From the NCBI RefSeq assembly GCF_000769405.2, contig NZ_CP053439.1, forward strand, positions 620,001 through 684,000: DNA of 64,000 bases. The letters are read 5' to 3'. Shown one piece after another: positions 29,716 through 37,629 of this stretch; positions within the stretch are counted from its first letter, which is position 1; the number at the start of each line of letters is the position of its first letter. This DNA comes from Rhizobium brockwellii (GTDB lineage Bacteria > Pseudomonadota > Alphaproteobacteria > Rhizobiales > Rhizobiaceae). The notes beneath the pieces were generated by a model. That model was not told the DNA's origin. It did no database searches and worked only from the letters and a program-made list of their open reading frames with translations. The position numbers and the translations under genes were made by a program.

Positions 29716-30201
29716 ATGACCATCGCGATCGGCGACAAGCTTCCTGCCGCTACCTTCAAGGAAAAGACGGCTGACGGCCCGGTCGAAATCACCACCGATC
29801 AGCTCTTCGCCGGCAAGCGCGTCGTGCTCTTCGCCGTGCCGGGCGCCTTCACGCCCACCTGCTCGCTGAACCACCTGCCGGGTTATCTCGAAAACCGCGA
29901 CACCATCCTTGGCAAGGGCGTCGACGACATCGCCGTTGTATCAGTCAACGACTGGCACGTGATGGGCGCCTGGGCGCAATCGTCAGGCGGCATGGGCAAG
30001 ATCCATTTCCTCGCCGATTGGGATGCCGCCTTCACAAAGGCCGTCGGCCTCGACGCCGACCTCTCCGCCGGCGGCCTCGGCCTCCGCTCCAAGCGCTATT
30101 CGATGCTGGTGGAAGACAGCGTGGTGAAAGCCCTCAACGTCGAGGAAAGCCCCGGCCAGGCAACCGTCTCGGGCGCTGCCGCGATGCTGGAACAGCTCTG
30201 A
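29716..30201 (+). CDS. Peroxiredoxin, Prx5/PrxII type
   Basis: Reduces hydrogen peroxide and organic hydroperoxides with a glutathione/thioredoxin-type donor. It is 161 residues, the Prx5 length. The peroxidatic Cys is in PGAFTPTCSLNHLPGY at about residue 49, with the preceding Thr and Pro conserved. No second resolving Cys is evident, so it may be a 1-Cys form. A good AAGGAG ribosome site precedes the ATG at 29716. A terminator follows the stop. Confidence 0.95.
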   Translation: MTIAIGDKLPAATFKEKTADGPVEITTDQLFAGKRVVLFAVPGAFTPTCSLNHLPGYLENRDTILGKGVDDIAVVSVNDWHVMGAWAQSSGGMGKIHFLADWDAAFTKAVGLDADLSAGGLGLRSKRYSMLVEDSVVKALNVEESPGQATVSGAAAMLEQL

Positions 30202-30221
30202 GCGTTCATTCCTGTTGGATG

Positions 30222-30250
30222 AAGGGGCGGCCGTTCGGTCGCCCTTTTTA
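30222..30250 (+). terminator. Intrinsic terminator after the peroxiredoxin gene
   Basis: AAGGGGCGGCC - GTTC - GGTCGCCCTTTTTA has an 11-bp stem with a G-T pair and a T-run. It is nearly identical to the hairpin at 37385-37412. Confidence 0.9.
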
Positions 30251-30310
30251 TTTGCGTGAGCAGCTCCCGGAGCAGTCCTCGCAGGATTCCACCTGATAGC
30301 CGCGACGCGT

Positions 30311-30886
30311 TTAGTCCTTCATCGGCTCACCGAGCGTATGCATCAGGCGGTTCGCCCAGCCGAAGATCGCCGACGAGAGGACGAGATCGAGAGCCTCCAA
30401 CTCGTCGAGCCCGACGTCCGCCAGCGCCTGCGCGTCGGCTACGACCGCTTCGGGCGGCGTGGTCGACAGTCGGGCCGAAAAGTTGAAGATTTCCTGGAGG
30501 TGCTCGTCGAGCGTCGCTTCGAGACCATCGGCGAACACGGCTTCGATGACATCGGTGCGTTTTGTCAGATTGTTGAACCGGGATGCATGGACGGCGGCGC
30601 AGTAGACGCAGCGGTTGACGACGGAGGCGGCGACTGCACCCAGTTCGCGCTCGCTGGCTGCCAGTCCGTCCTTGCCGTACATGATCAGGTTAAACAGCGG
30701 CGAGCGGACTGCGAGCGTCTCGGGATCGTGCGCCAGGGTCAGCACATAGGGCGAGATGCCCTTGTTCGACGGCGTCGTCTGCATCGCTGCATGCTGCTCG
30801 TCGGTGGCGGTCGCGAAATCGACCGGAACGACATAGGGCTGCCAGCGCGGCACCGTGGTGGTGAAGGTGTGGACGACCTCGCTCAT
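30311..30886 (-). CDS. Alkylhydroperoxidase-domain protein (AhpD/CMD fold), CxxC intact
   Basis: 191 residues. The AhpD-type active site is intact as NRCVYCAAVHASRF: two Cys in a CxxC followed by a His four residues later. The length and features resemble what I recall as the Avi_7169 family of peroxidase-related proteins. It probably acts in the cytosol as a peroxidase or as a decarboxylase-like enzyme. Its start overlaps the stop of the second CMD gene at 30883 by 4 bases, so the two form one operon, divergent from the LysR-FMO-ABC genes. Confidence 0.85.
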   Translation of the reverse strand: MSEVVHTFTTTVPRWQPYVVPVDFATATDEQHAAMQTTPSNKGISPYVLTLAHDPETLAVRSPLFNLIMYGKDGLAASERELGAVAASVVNRCVYCAAVHASRFNNLTKRTDVIEAVFADGLEATLDEHLQEIFNFSARLSTTPPEAVVADAQALADVGLDELEALDLVLSSAIFGWANRLMHTLGEPMKD

Positions 30887-31365
30887 CGCATTTCTCCGAG
30901 CAGCTTCAGGCCGGCGAGAACCCGCACCTGGTAATTGACGAAAGCCGCAAGCTCCGCGAGCCGGACGATGTCGGCGTCGGTTACGCCGACCTGGCGCAAT
31001 GCCTCCACATGGGCGCGCGTGGCATCGCGCGGCGCGACCGTGAGCCGGTCGGCATGGCGAACGATCTCGGCGGTGCGCGGATCCGACACGTTCGTGTCCG
31101 GCTCGGCGAGCAAGGCTGTCGCCGGTTCGTCGGCGCGGGCAACGAGCGTGTCGTAGTGGCTTGCGAGCGCCGGGCTGCGGTTGTGGCGCGCCATGCGGGC
31201 GGCGAGCGCAGCCCTCAGGCCGTGCGACAACCCGCCGGGATCGTGTGGCAGAAGCACTGCGTCGTGGGCCGCTTCACTGAGGCGCAATATCTCGGCGCGT
31301 TTGCCCATGGCTTCCGCGAGCGCGGAACCCGGCCTCACAGAGGCAAGAGTTTCGATGAGTGTCAA
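30883..31365 (-). CDS. CMD-fold protein without the CxxC site
   Basis: 160 residues, all-helical. It resembles what I recall as the Avi_7170 family that accompanies the Avi_7169-type protein. It begins MTLIETLASVRPGSALAEAM and has AHVEALRQVGVTDADIVRLAELAAFVNYQVRVLAGL, which is the CMD helical core. There is no CxxC pair, so any catalysis would need the partner. It is the first gene of the two-gene operon; the stop overlaps the ATG of the next gene (ATGA). It is probably controlled from the 161-base intergenic region shared with the LysR gene. Confidence 0.78.
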   Translation of the reverse strand: MTLIETLASVRPGSALAEAMGKRAEILRLSEAAHDAVLLPHDPGGLSHGLRAALAARMARHNRSPALASHYDTLVARADEPATALLAEPDTNVSDPRTAEIVRHADRLTVAPRDATRAHVEALRQVGVTDADIVRLAELAAFVNYQVRVLAGLKLLGEMR

Positions 31366-31492
31366 AACAAGCTCCTCAATACGTCAGCGGACATAGGTCT
31401 TAGGTAGGCCGGACCTCTCATTATGTCAAACTGGAATGCTAAACAGATATTGATGTGAATTTTTTATCTACGGCCAGTCGCCAAATGAGAAT

Positions 31493-31510
31493 TGTCATGC
31501 TTTACTGACA
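31493..31510. promoter_or_regulatory. Candidate regulator-binding dyad upstream of the LysR gene
   Basis: TGTCA-TGCTTTAC-TGACA is an inverted repeat 17 bases before the LysR ATG, in the divergent intergenic region. LysR proteins often bind such T-N11-A type dyads. This is weak evidence on its own. Confidence 0.35.
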
Positions 31511-31526
31511 TGAAGGAGAGTGTTTG

Positions 31527-32525
31527 ATGTCCATTATGCATTCTAACTCTTTCGATATAAGGCAGCTTGAAGCCTTCGCAGCGGTGATGTCCGCCGGCAG
31601 CGTGACCGGGGCGGCAAGGCTGCTCGGCCGGTCGCAGCCGGCGGTAACGCGGCTGATCCAGGATCTGGAGGCCGATATCGGTTATGCGCTGCTGCATCGA
31701 AGCGGCCCGCGCATCAGCCCGACCGCGCGCGGTCTGCTCTTTCACGCCGAGGTGGAACGCCATCTTGCCAGCTTGGCCCACATCCGCGAGCGGGCGAACG
31801 CCATCGGTCTCGATGAACCGCCGTCGCTGACGATCGCCGCCACGCCTTCTCTTGCGGCCGGCGTTCTGCCGCAGGCGATCTCGGCCGTCGCGCCGGACCT
31901 GATACCGCGTCATCTCCATGTCCAGGCGCTGGCGGCCGAAAACGTCGTGCAGGCGGTGCTCGCCCGCTCCGCGGACTTCGGGATCTCAAGCCTGCCGCTG
32001 GAACATCCCGGCCTCGACGTGCACTGGATTGCCGAAGCGTCGTGTGTCGTCGCTCTCGCCGCGAACGATCCGCTGGCCAACGATGACGTGGTGCGTCTCT
32101 CCGATCTCGCCGAGCGCCGCATCATCACGCTCGCCAACCCCTACCGCCTGCGACACCGCATCGACGAGGCCCTGGAGCGGGCGGGTGTGGCGCCGCAACG
32201 GATGATCGACGTCAACGCCTCGCTGACGGCCCTGACGATGGTCCGGGCCGGACTGGGCGTCGCCATCGTCGAGCCGGCGACGGTCTGCGGCGTTCCGCTC
32301 GAGGGGATCGTGATGCGCGTCCTCGACCACGCCATCCCCTTCCTGTTCGGCGCCATCTCGCCTGCCGCGATGCCGCTGACCCCGACGGTCGCCGCCGTGA
32401 TCGATGCGGCGCGCGCCGTGGCGCTGGCGATGCCCGGTTGCCGGCTGCATGACGCAGGCGGCGTCGAAGCCTTGGCCGACACCGTCTACGGCGGCAGCCC
32501 GATGACCGAGGACGTGCCGTCATGA
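31527..32525 (+). CDS. LysR family transcriptional regulator
   Basis: 332 residues with an N-terminal winged helix-turn-helix (about 4-62: FDIRQLEAFAAVMSAGSVTG, AARLLGRSQPAVTRLIQDLE) and a periplasmic-binding-like effector domain. The ATG at 31527 sits 8 bases after AGGAG. A TTG at 31524 is in frame. The stop overlaps the flavin monooxygenase start by 4 bases, so the regulator is co-translated with the genes it probably controls. It likely also controls the divergent CMD pair. Confidence 0.93.
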   Translation: MSIMHSNSFDIRQLEAFAAVMSAGSVTGAARLLGRSQPAVTRLIQDLEADIGYALLHRSGPRISPTARGLLFHAEVERHLASLAHIRERANAIGLDEPPSLTIAATPSLAAGVLPQAISAVAPDLIPRHLHVQALAAENVVQAVLARSADFGISSLPLEHPGLDVHWIAEASCVVALAANDPLANDDVVRLSDLAERRIITLANPYRLRHRIDEALERAGVAPQRMIDVNASLTALTMVRAGLGVAIVEPATVCGVPLEGIVMRVLDHAIPFLFGAISPAAMPLTPTVAAVIDAARAVALAMPGCRLHDAGGVEALADTVYGGSPMTEDVPS

Positions 32526-34012
32526 GCGATCTCTCGACATTTCCGAACAATCTCGAAGCCCTCGAGGCGCGCCTGCGCCAAGACCTTGCCTGGCTGGAGC
32601 TGCCGGCCAAGTCATGGGTTCCGCCCCGCGTCGTCGATGGCCAAGCGGTCGTCGACGTCGTGATCATCGGTGCGGGCATGGCCGGGCTCGTGGCTTCCGC
32701 CATGCTGAAGCGGCTCGGTGTCGCCAATCATATCCTTCTCGACAAGGCGCCTGCCGGCAGCGAGGGTCCGTGGGTCACCTTCGCCAGGATGCGAACCCTT
32801 CGCTCCCCAAAGCAACTGACCGGGCCGGCAATGGGCCTGCCGGCGCTGACGTTCCGCGCCTATTACGAGGCGCGTCATGGCCGCGATGCCTGGACCGCGC
32901 TCGACCGGGCGCCGCGTGAGACATGGATGGACTATCTCGTCTGGTACCGGCGCGTGCTTGACCTGCCGGTGCGCAATGGGGTCGCGGTCGATGCCATTCG
33001 TCCGCGCGCCGACGGTCTGCTCGATGTCGTCTGCCGTCATGATGGCCGGTCCGAAACGACGATCGCGCGCCATGTGGTGCTGGCAACGGGCCGCGACGGC
33101 CTCGGCGGTCCCTTCGTACCGTCGATCGCCCACGGCATCGAGCGCAAGTTCTGGGCCCATACCGCCGACGAAATCGACTTCGCCGCATTGCGCGGCAAGC
33201 GGGTCGGGGTCGTCGGAGCCGGCGCCTCGGCGATGGACAACGCCGCCACCGCGCTCGAGGCAGGTGCCGCCCGGCTTGACCTGTTCGTGCGCAGGACCGA
33301 CCTGCCTCGGATCAACAAGTTCACCGGCATCGGCAGCCAGGGCGTGGTGCACGGCTTCGCCGGTCTGCCGGATGACTGGAAGTGGCGCTTTCTCGACTAT
33401 GCCATGCGCGCGCAGACGCCGCCTCCGCGTCCGAGCGTCTTGCGTGTCAGCGCATTCCCGCAGGCCCATCTTCATCTGAAAAGCCCGATCGATCGATTGC
33501 AACAGCAAGCCGACCATATCGTTGTGACGACGCCGAAAGGCAGCTATCCCGTCGATTTCCTGATCTTCGGCACCGGATTCAAGGTCGAGCTGACGAACCG
33601 GCCGGAACTCGCCGCCGTCGCATCGCATATCCGCCTCTGGCGCGACCGCTTCCCCGCGCCCGCGGACATGCGAAACGACGAGCTTGAAACCTCGCCTGAC
33701 CTCGGCGAGGCGTTCGAGTTCCTCGAGGCCGAGCCCGGCGCTTGCCCGGCGCTGGCCCGCATCCACTGCTTCAACTTCCCGGCGACGCTCAGCCACGGCA
33801 AGCTCACGGGCGATATTCCCGCAATCAGCGAAGGCGCCGACCGGCTCGCCCGTGGCATCGTCAGGGCGTTGTTCGTCGCCGACCGCGAGCGTCATTTCGC
33901 CGATCTCCAGGCCTTCGACACGCCCGAATTGCTCGGAGACGAGTGGGCCGACGACGAGACCGCGACGTTTTCCGATCTATCTGCCGAAAGGACACCGACC
34001 CGAAATGCTTGA
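32522..34012 (+). CDS. Flavin-containing monooxygenase-like FAD/NAD(P)-binding protein
   Basis: 496 residues. The FAD Rossmann motif is VVIIGAGMAGL at about 46-57, and the NADPH motif is GVVGAGASAMDNA at about 225-240. The region around RMRTLRSPKQLTGP and the late DFLIFGTGFKVEL look like a class B monooxygenase. Class B monooxygenases oxygenate N, S or carbonyl groups. Substrate not known. The start overlaps the LysR stop and the end overlaps the ABC ATPase start by 8 bases. Confidence 0.87.
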   Translation: MSDLSTFPNNLEALEARLRQDLAWLELPAKSWVPPRVVDGQAVVDVVIIGAGMAGLVASAMLKRLGVANHILLDKAPAGSEGPWVTFARMRTLRSPKQLTGPAMGLPALTFRAYYEARHGRDAWTALDRAPRETWMDYLVWYRRVLDLPVRNGVAVDAIRPRADGLLDVVCRHDGRSETTIARHVVLATGRDGLGGPFVPSIAHGIERKFWAHTADEIDFAALRGKRVGVVGAGASAMDNAATALEAGAARLDLFVRRTDLPRINKFTGIGSQGVVHGFAGLPDDWKWRFLDYAMRAQTPPPRPSVLRVSAFPQAHLHLKSPIDRLQQQADHIVVTTPKGSYPVDFLIFGTGFKVELTNRPELAAVASHIRLWRDRFPAPADMRNDELETSPDLGEAFEFLEAEPGACPALARIHCFNFPATLSHGKLTGDIPAISEGADRLARGIVRALFVADRERHFADLQAFDTPELLGDEWADDETATFSDLSAERTPTRNA

Positions 34013-34745
34013 GATCAAAAACCTAAAGCTGTCCTACGGAAACACCCAGGTTCTGAACGGCGTCGATCTCTCGGTGAACCGTGGCGACGTGGTGTCGATC
34101 ATCGGCCCCAGCGGCACCGGCAAGACGACATTGTTGAAGTGCATCAACTATCTGGCGAAGCCCGCCTCCGGCACGATCGCCTTCGATCAGGTCAGGATGG
34201 ACTACCGGAAACCGGACAACACCGCGGTCCAGGCGATCCGGCTGCGGACGGCGATGGTCTTCCAGCAGTTCAATGTCTTCAAGAACATGACCGTCATTCA
34301 GAACGTGATGGATCCGCTTGTCGTCGTGCAGCGCAAGTCGAAGGAGGAGGCGCGTTCGATCGCTTTGCAGGAGCTTGAGCGGGTGGGCCTTTCGAACAAG
34401 GTCGACAGCTACCCGTCCCAGCTTTCCGGCGGTCAGCTGCAGCGGACCGGCATTGCGCGTGCGCTGGCCGTGAAGCCGGATGTGATGCTCTTCGACGAAC
34501 CGACGTCGTCGCTCGACCCAGAACTCGTCGGCGAGGTTTTGAAGGTGATCAGGGACGTCACGTCATCAGGCATCACCTCGCTCCTCGTCACCCACGAGAT
34601 GCAGTTCGCAAAGAATATCTCGAACCGCATCGTCTTCATGGATCGGGGCGTCGTCGCAGCTCAAGGCAGCCCTGCCGAGATCTTCGACACGCCCTCTAAC
34701 CCGCGCCTTGCCCAGTTCCTGAATTCCGAACACTCCATCCAGTAA
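34005..34745 (+). CDS. Polar-amino-acid-type ABC transporter ATP-binding protein
   Basis: 246 residues. Walker A GPSGTGKTTLL is at about 34-44, the signature LSGGQLQR is at about 137, and Walker B VMLFDEPTSSLD follows. The switch His is in LLVTHEMQF. The class is the amino-acid (GlnQ/HisP-like) importers. The ATG at 34005 overlaps the monooxygenase gene by 8 bases. Cluster context suggests that the imported compound is a substrate for the monooxygenase. Confidence 0.95.
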   Translation: MLEIKNLKLSYGNTQVLNGVDLSVNRGDVVSIIGPSGTGKTTLLKCINYLAKPASGTIAFDQVRMDYRKPDNTAVQAIRLRTAMVFQQFNVFKNMTVIQNVMDPLVVVQRKSKEEARSIALQELERVGLSNKVDSYPSQLSGGQLQRTGIARALAVKPDVMLFDEPTSSLDPELVGEVLKVIRDVTSSGITSLLVTHEMQFAKNISNRIVFMDRGVVAAQGSPAEIFDTPSNPRLAQFLNSEHSIQ

Positions 34746-34761
34746 AGAAAGGATGCCTGAC

Positions 34762-35586
34762 ATGTCTTCCATCAAGTCGACTTCCCGCCGCACCTTCGGC
34801 CTCGCTGTCGCCGGCGTTGCCTTTGCCCTCGCAACCGCGGGCCTATCGCATGCCGAGGACGTGCGCACCATCAAGATCGCGACGGCTGCCGAATCCAAGC
34901 CGCTCTCCTGGGGTGCCATCGGCGTCGAGCCGCAGGGTTACGAGCCCGACGTGCTGAAGGCGATCAACGCCAAGCTGCCGCAGTACAAATTCGTCATGGA
35001 GGGTGCAGCTGACATCGCTCAGGAGACCGGCCTCGCCACCGGCAAGTACGACATCGCGACCGGCGGCTACTACCGGGCGCCCGCTCGCGAAAAGCAGTTC
35101 CTCCTTCCGGAGAGCCCGATCGGCGCCAGCCTGATCAAGATCTACAGCCGCAAGGACAGCGGCATCAACGAAATGAAGGATCTGGTCGGCAAGAAGATCG
35201 TGCCCGTGACGGCCGGTGGCGGCATCTACAAGTTCGCCACTGCCTGGCAGGAAAAGAACCCCGACTTCAAGATCGAGATCACCGCGTCCAGCGCCGGCAT
35301 TCCCTATCCGGATCGCCTGAAAGAGGTCGAGAACGGCAAATACGACGCGCTGGTTCTGCCGTCGAACCTCGGCGAGCAGACGGTCATCGATCAGCAGAAG
35401 TTGAACGTCAAGGCGAGCGAGCCGGTCGCGATCAACAATACCTTCGTCCTGATCCATCGCTCCGAGGAGAACAAGGCACTCTCCGCAGACATCGACAAGG
35501 CTCTGAAGGAACTCAAGGCCGACGGCACGCTGGCAAAGCTCTCGCAGAAATGGTTCGGCGAGGACATCACCACGTACATGAAGTAA
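34762..35586 (+). CDS. ABC transporter periplasmic solute-binding protein (amino-acid type) with Tat-like signal
   Basis: About 274 residues. The N-terminus SSIKSTSRRTFGLAVAGVAF carries a twin-arginine motif (SRRTFGL) before the hydrophobic region, ending near SHAED. The mature part is the bacterial extracellular solute-binding family 3 fold: IKIATAAESKPLSWG, then LATGKYDIATGGYYRAPARE. An ATG at 34753 is also possible, but AAAGGA is better spaced for 34762. Substrate not known. Confidence 0.9.
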   Translation: MSSIKSTSRRTFGLAVAGVAFALATAGLSHAEDVRTIKIATAAESKPLSWGAIGVEPQGYEPDVLKAINAKLPQYKFVMEGAADIAQETGLATGKYDIATGGYYRAPAREKQFLLPESPIGASLIKIYSRKDSGINEMKDLVGKKIVPVTAGGGIYKFATAWQEKNPDFKIEITASSAGIPYPDRLKEVENGKYDALVLPSNLGEQTVIDQQKLNVKASEPVAINNTFVLIHRSEENKALSADIDKALKELKADGTLAKLSQKWFGEDITTYMK

Positions 35587-35656
35587 CGCCGGCATGAAGT
35601 GACGCCGGGCAACGATCGGCGATCAGGCCCAAGACCGAAACAAGGAGTGTTCCGAA

Positions 35657-36364
35657 GTGGACCTATCCATCATGATCCCCGAGCTGCTCAAGGCGCTGCC
35701 GCTGACGCTTGCGATCACGTTCACGGCCATGATCGCCGGCTTCCTGCTGGCCCTGATTGCGACGACGTTCCGGGTGCGCAGGATATGGGTTGTCAGCCAA
35801 CTGGCCGACCTCTACGTGTCCTATGCCCGGAGCGTCCCCGTCGTGCTCCAACTGTTCGTCGCCTTCTACGGACTGCCGCTGGTCGTCGCTCTGTTCGAGG
35901 TCGAGGACTTCGTGTCCCCGAACGTCGCGGCGATGGTCGGCCTCAGCCTCTACCATGGAGGCTATCTTTCCGAGGTTCTGCGGCCAGCCTACCTCGCCGT
36001 GGAACGCGGTCAGCACGATGCCGCCGACAGTCTCGGATACACATTCCTTCAAAAGATCCTTCGGGTCGTCGGACCCCAGGCGGTGCACATCGCTTTGCCA
36101 GGTTACGGCAACTCGATCATCTACCTCATCCACAACGTCGCACTCGTGATGTACATCGGCGCTGCTGATGTCATGGCGACCGCCCATCTGGTGATGGAGC
36201 GCGACTACAACCAGTACCAGTTCGAGACCTACCTTGTGCTGGCGGTGATCTATTCGCTGCTATGCCTCGTGGCATGGATCGTCGTGCGCTTTTTCGAAAC
36301 GCGAAACGCAAAGTTTACGCCCAATACCGCACCGGCCAAGGCCACGATGATGGCAAGCGTCTGA
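35657..36364 (+). CDS. ABC transporter permease, amino-acid type (first)
   Basis: 235 residues with about five TM helices. The EAA-like loop, EVLRPAYLAVERGQHDAADSLGYT, contains the conserved family pattern of HisM/GlnP proteins. The start is a GTG at 35657 with AAGGAG 10 bases upstream; an ATG a few codons later is an alternative. It is followed 19 bases later by the second permease. Confidence 0.93.
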   Translation: MDLSIMIPELLKALPLTLAITFTAMIAGFLLALIATTFRVRRIWVVSQLADLYVSYARSVPVVLQLFVAFYGLPLVVALFEVEDFVSPNVAAMVGLSLYHGGYLSEVLRPAYLAVERGQHDAADSLGYTFLQKILRVVGPQAVHIALPGYGNSIIYLIHNVALVMYIGAADVMATAHLVMERDYNQYQFETYLVLAVIYSLLCLVAWIVVRFFETRNAKFTPNTAPAKATMMASV

Positions 36365-36383
36365 TCGAATAGGAGGTCATCAC

Positions 36384-37076
36384 ATGTTCGATTCCGAAGT
36401 CCTTCTTCCCGATCTCTGGGACATCCTTGGCGCGGTCCCTGTGACGCTCGCCATGGCGCTTGGCATCTTCGTCTTCTCCACGATCGTCGGCAGCCTTTTC
36501 GCGATGGTGGAATATCGGCGGATCCCGCTGCTTCGGGAGCTGGTCGTCGCCTACAAGGTCGTCTTCAAGGGCGTTCCGATGGTCATCGTGATCTTCCTCG
36601 CCTATTACGGCCTGCCGCCGACGCTGCAGTTCCTGACCTCGCTCGTTGGCATCGACTATAACGGTCACTCGACGCCGAACTGGATCACGCTCATCGTCGC
36701 CCTGACCGCCTGCGTCGCAGCCTTCCAGGCGGAAGTCGTGAAGGGCGCACTCAACTCCTTCGACAACGGTCAGGCCGATGCGGCCTATTCCCTGGGCTAC
36801 AAGCGCAGCCAGGTGTTCCGCCGGGTGATGTTGCCTCAGGTCATCGTCGCGGCCATCCCGGATCTTGCCAACTCGATCATGGTGATCATGAAGGCGCTGT
36901 CGCTGGGATTTGCCATCGAGGTCGTCGACATCTTCGCGCAGTCGCAGCTGACCGCGGCGCTGAACTTCTACTATCTCGAAGCCTTCCTGATCGCGGTCGT
37001 CATCTACATGGTGATCGCCTATCTCGTCACATACGCCGCTGACCGGATGGAACGGGCTCTTAGGGTTTGGGCCTAG
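36384..37076 (+). CDS. ABC transporter permease, amino-acid type (second)
   Basis: 230 residues with about five TM helices. The EAA loop is EVVKGALNSFDNGQADAAYSLGYK. It pairs with the preceding permease as the heterodimeric channel of the importer. AGGAGG precedes the ATG at 36384. It is the last recognisable gene of the cluster; the following 424 bases hold repeats and a terminator. Confidence 0.93.
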   Translation: MFDSEVLLPDLWDILGAVPVTLAMALGIFVFSTIVGSLFAMVEYRRIPLLRELVVAYKVVFKGVPMVIVIFLAYYGLPPTLQFLTSLVGIDYNGHSTPNWITLIVALTACVAAFQAEVVKGALNSFDNGQADAAYSLGYKRSQVFRRVMLPQVIVAAIPDLANSIMVIMKALSLGFAIEVVDIFAQSQLTAALNFYYLEAFLIAVVIYMVIAYLVTYAADRMERALRVWA

Positions 37077-37231
37077 GGGCACTTCGCTCTTCCTCGGAGC
37101 ACGATGCGCGGGATCAGGATTTCCACAGTCGTTCCGGCATGTAGCGGCCATCTGCGGCAGCGAACTTTCGCTTCGGGCTCGATGCGCCATCCGCTGCGCC
37201 GGCGGGGAGTTTGGCAGAAACGCACCCCAAA

Positions 37232-37324
37232 CCTCCGTCATCCCAGGCCCTGAGCCTGGGATCCATGCCCGGTGCTGATGGAGGCGAGAGTGGATCCTCG
37301 GGTCAAGCCCGAGGAAGACGGAGG
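37232..37324. repeat. Intergenic palindromic repeat of the CCTCCGTCATCC type
   Basis: CCTCCGTCATCCCAGGCCCT..CTGGGATCC and GGATCCTCGGGTCAAGCCCG..GACGGAGG. The outer CCTCCGTC/GACGGAGG ends are inverted repeats. Words are shared with 21566-21644. The flanking 37077-37231 shows no gene. Confidence 0.65.
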
Positions 37325-37384
37325 GTGGGGTGGCTTCTGGAGCAAGGACAGCGGAGCGCTGCATCTACGAGCATCCTGATAGAT

Positions 37385-37412
37385 AAAGGGCGGCCATTCG
37401 GTCGCCCTTTTC
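37385..37412 (+). terminator. Intrinsic terminator without an adjacent gene
   Basis: AAAGGGCGGCC - ATTC - GGTCGCCCTTTT is nearly the same as the peroxiredoxin terminator. It is about 310 bases past the last permease, so it may close the ABC transcript or a short RNA. Confidence 0.8.
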
Positions 37413-37458
37413 AATTGTGTGAATAACTGCCAAGCCTTGCCTCAATCTCGCCGCAATC

Positions 37459-37488
37459 GTTATAACATAACAGTAATGTTATTACATT
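37459..37488. promoter_or_regulatory. Zur-like operator: two adjacent AT-rich dyads before the metal ABC genes
   Basis: GTTATAACATAAC (37459-37471, 5-base arms) and GTAATGTTATTACATT (37473-37488) stand 13 bases before the first ATG. They resemble the GTTATA..TATAAC-type sites of the Zur/Fur family. Regulation by zinc is inferred from this and the genes behind it. Confidence 0.72.
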
Positions 37489-37500
37489 GTAGGATGCGCC

Positions 37501-37629
37501 ATGCCCCCGAGCCCCGACCGCCCCTCCGTCAGCCTGCTGGGACAGTCGGCTTTATCTAGGGTAATCGGCATGGCGCTGGTCATTGCCGTGCTTTGGCTGG
37601 CGATCCACTGGGCGGTTCTCTTGCCATGA
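37501..37629 (+). CDS. 42-residue single-TM ORF at the head of the metal ABC operon
   Basis: MPPSPDRPSVSLLGQSALSR leads into one hydrophobic helix (about 20-41, VIGMALVIAVLWLAIHWAVL) and a short end LLP. It starts 13 bases after the operator, with AGGA close upstream. Its stop overlaps the ATPase ATG at 37626 (ATGA), so translation is probably coupled. I do not know a named family. Whether it is a real protein or a leader ORF cannot be decided from sequence alone. Confidence 0.55.
   Translation: MPPSPDRPSVSLLGQSALSRVIGMALVIAVLWLAIHWAVLLP

Noticed and set aside
36315..37364. 349-codon minus-strand open frame over the second permease and the intergenic repeat
   Set aside because: Its coding-like part is the mirror of a permease, and the rest is repeat DNA.
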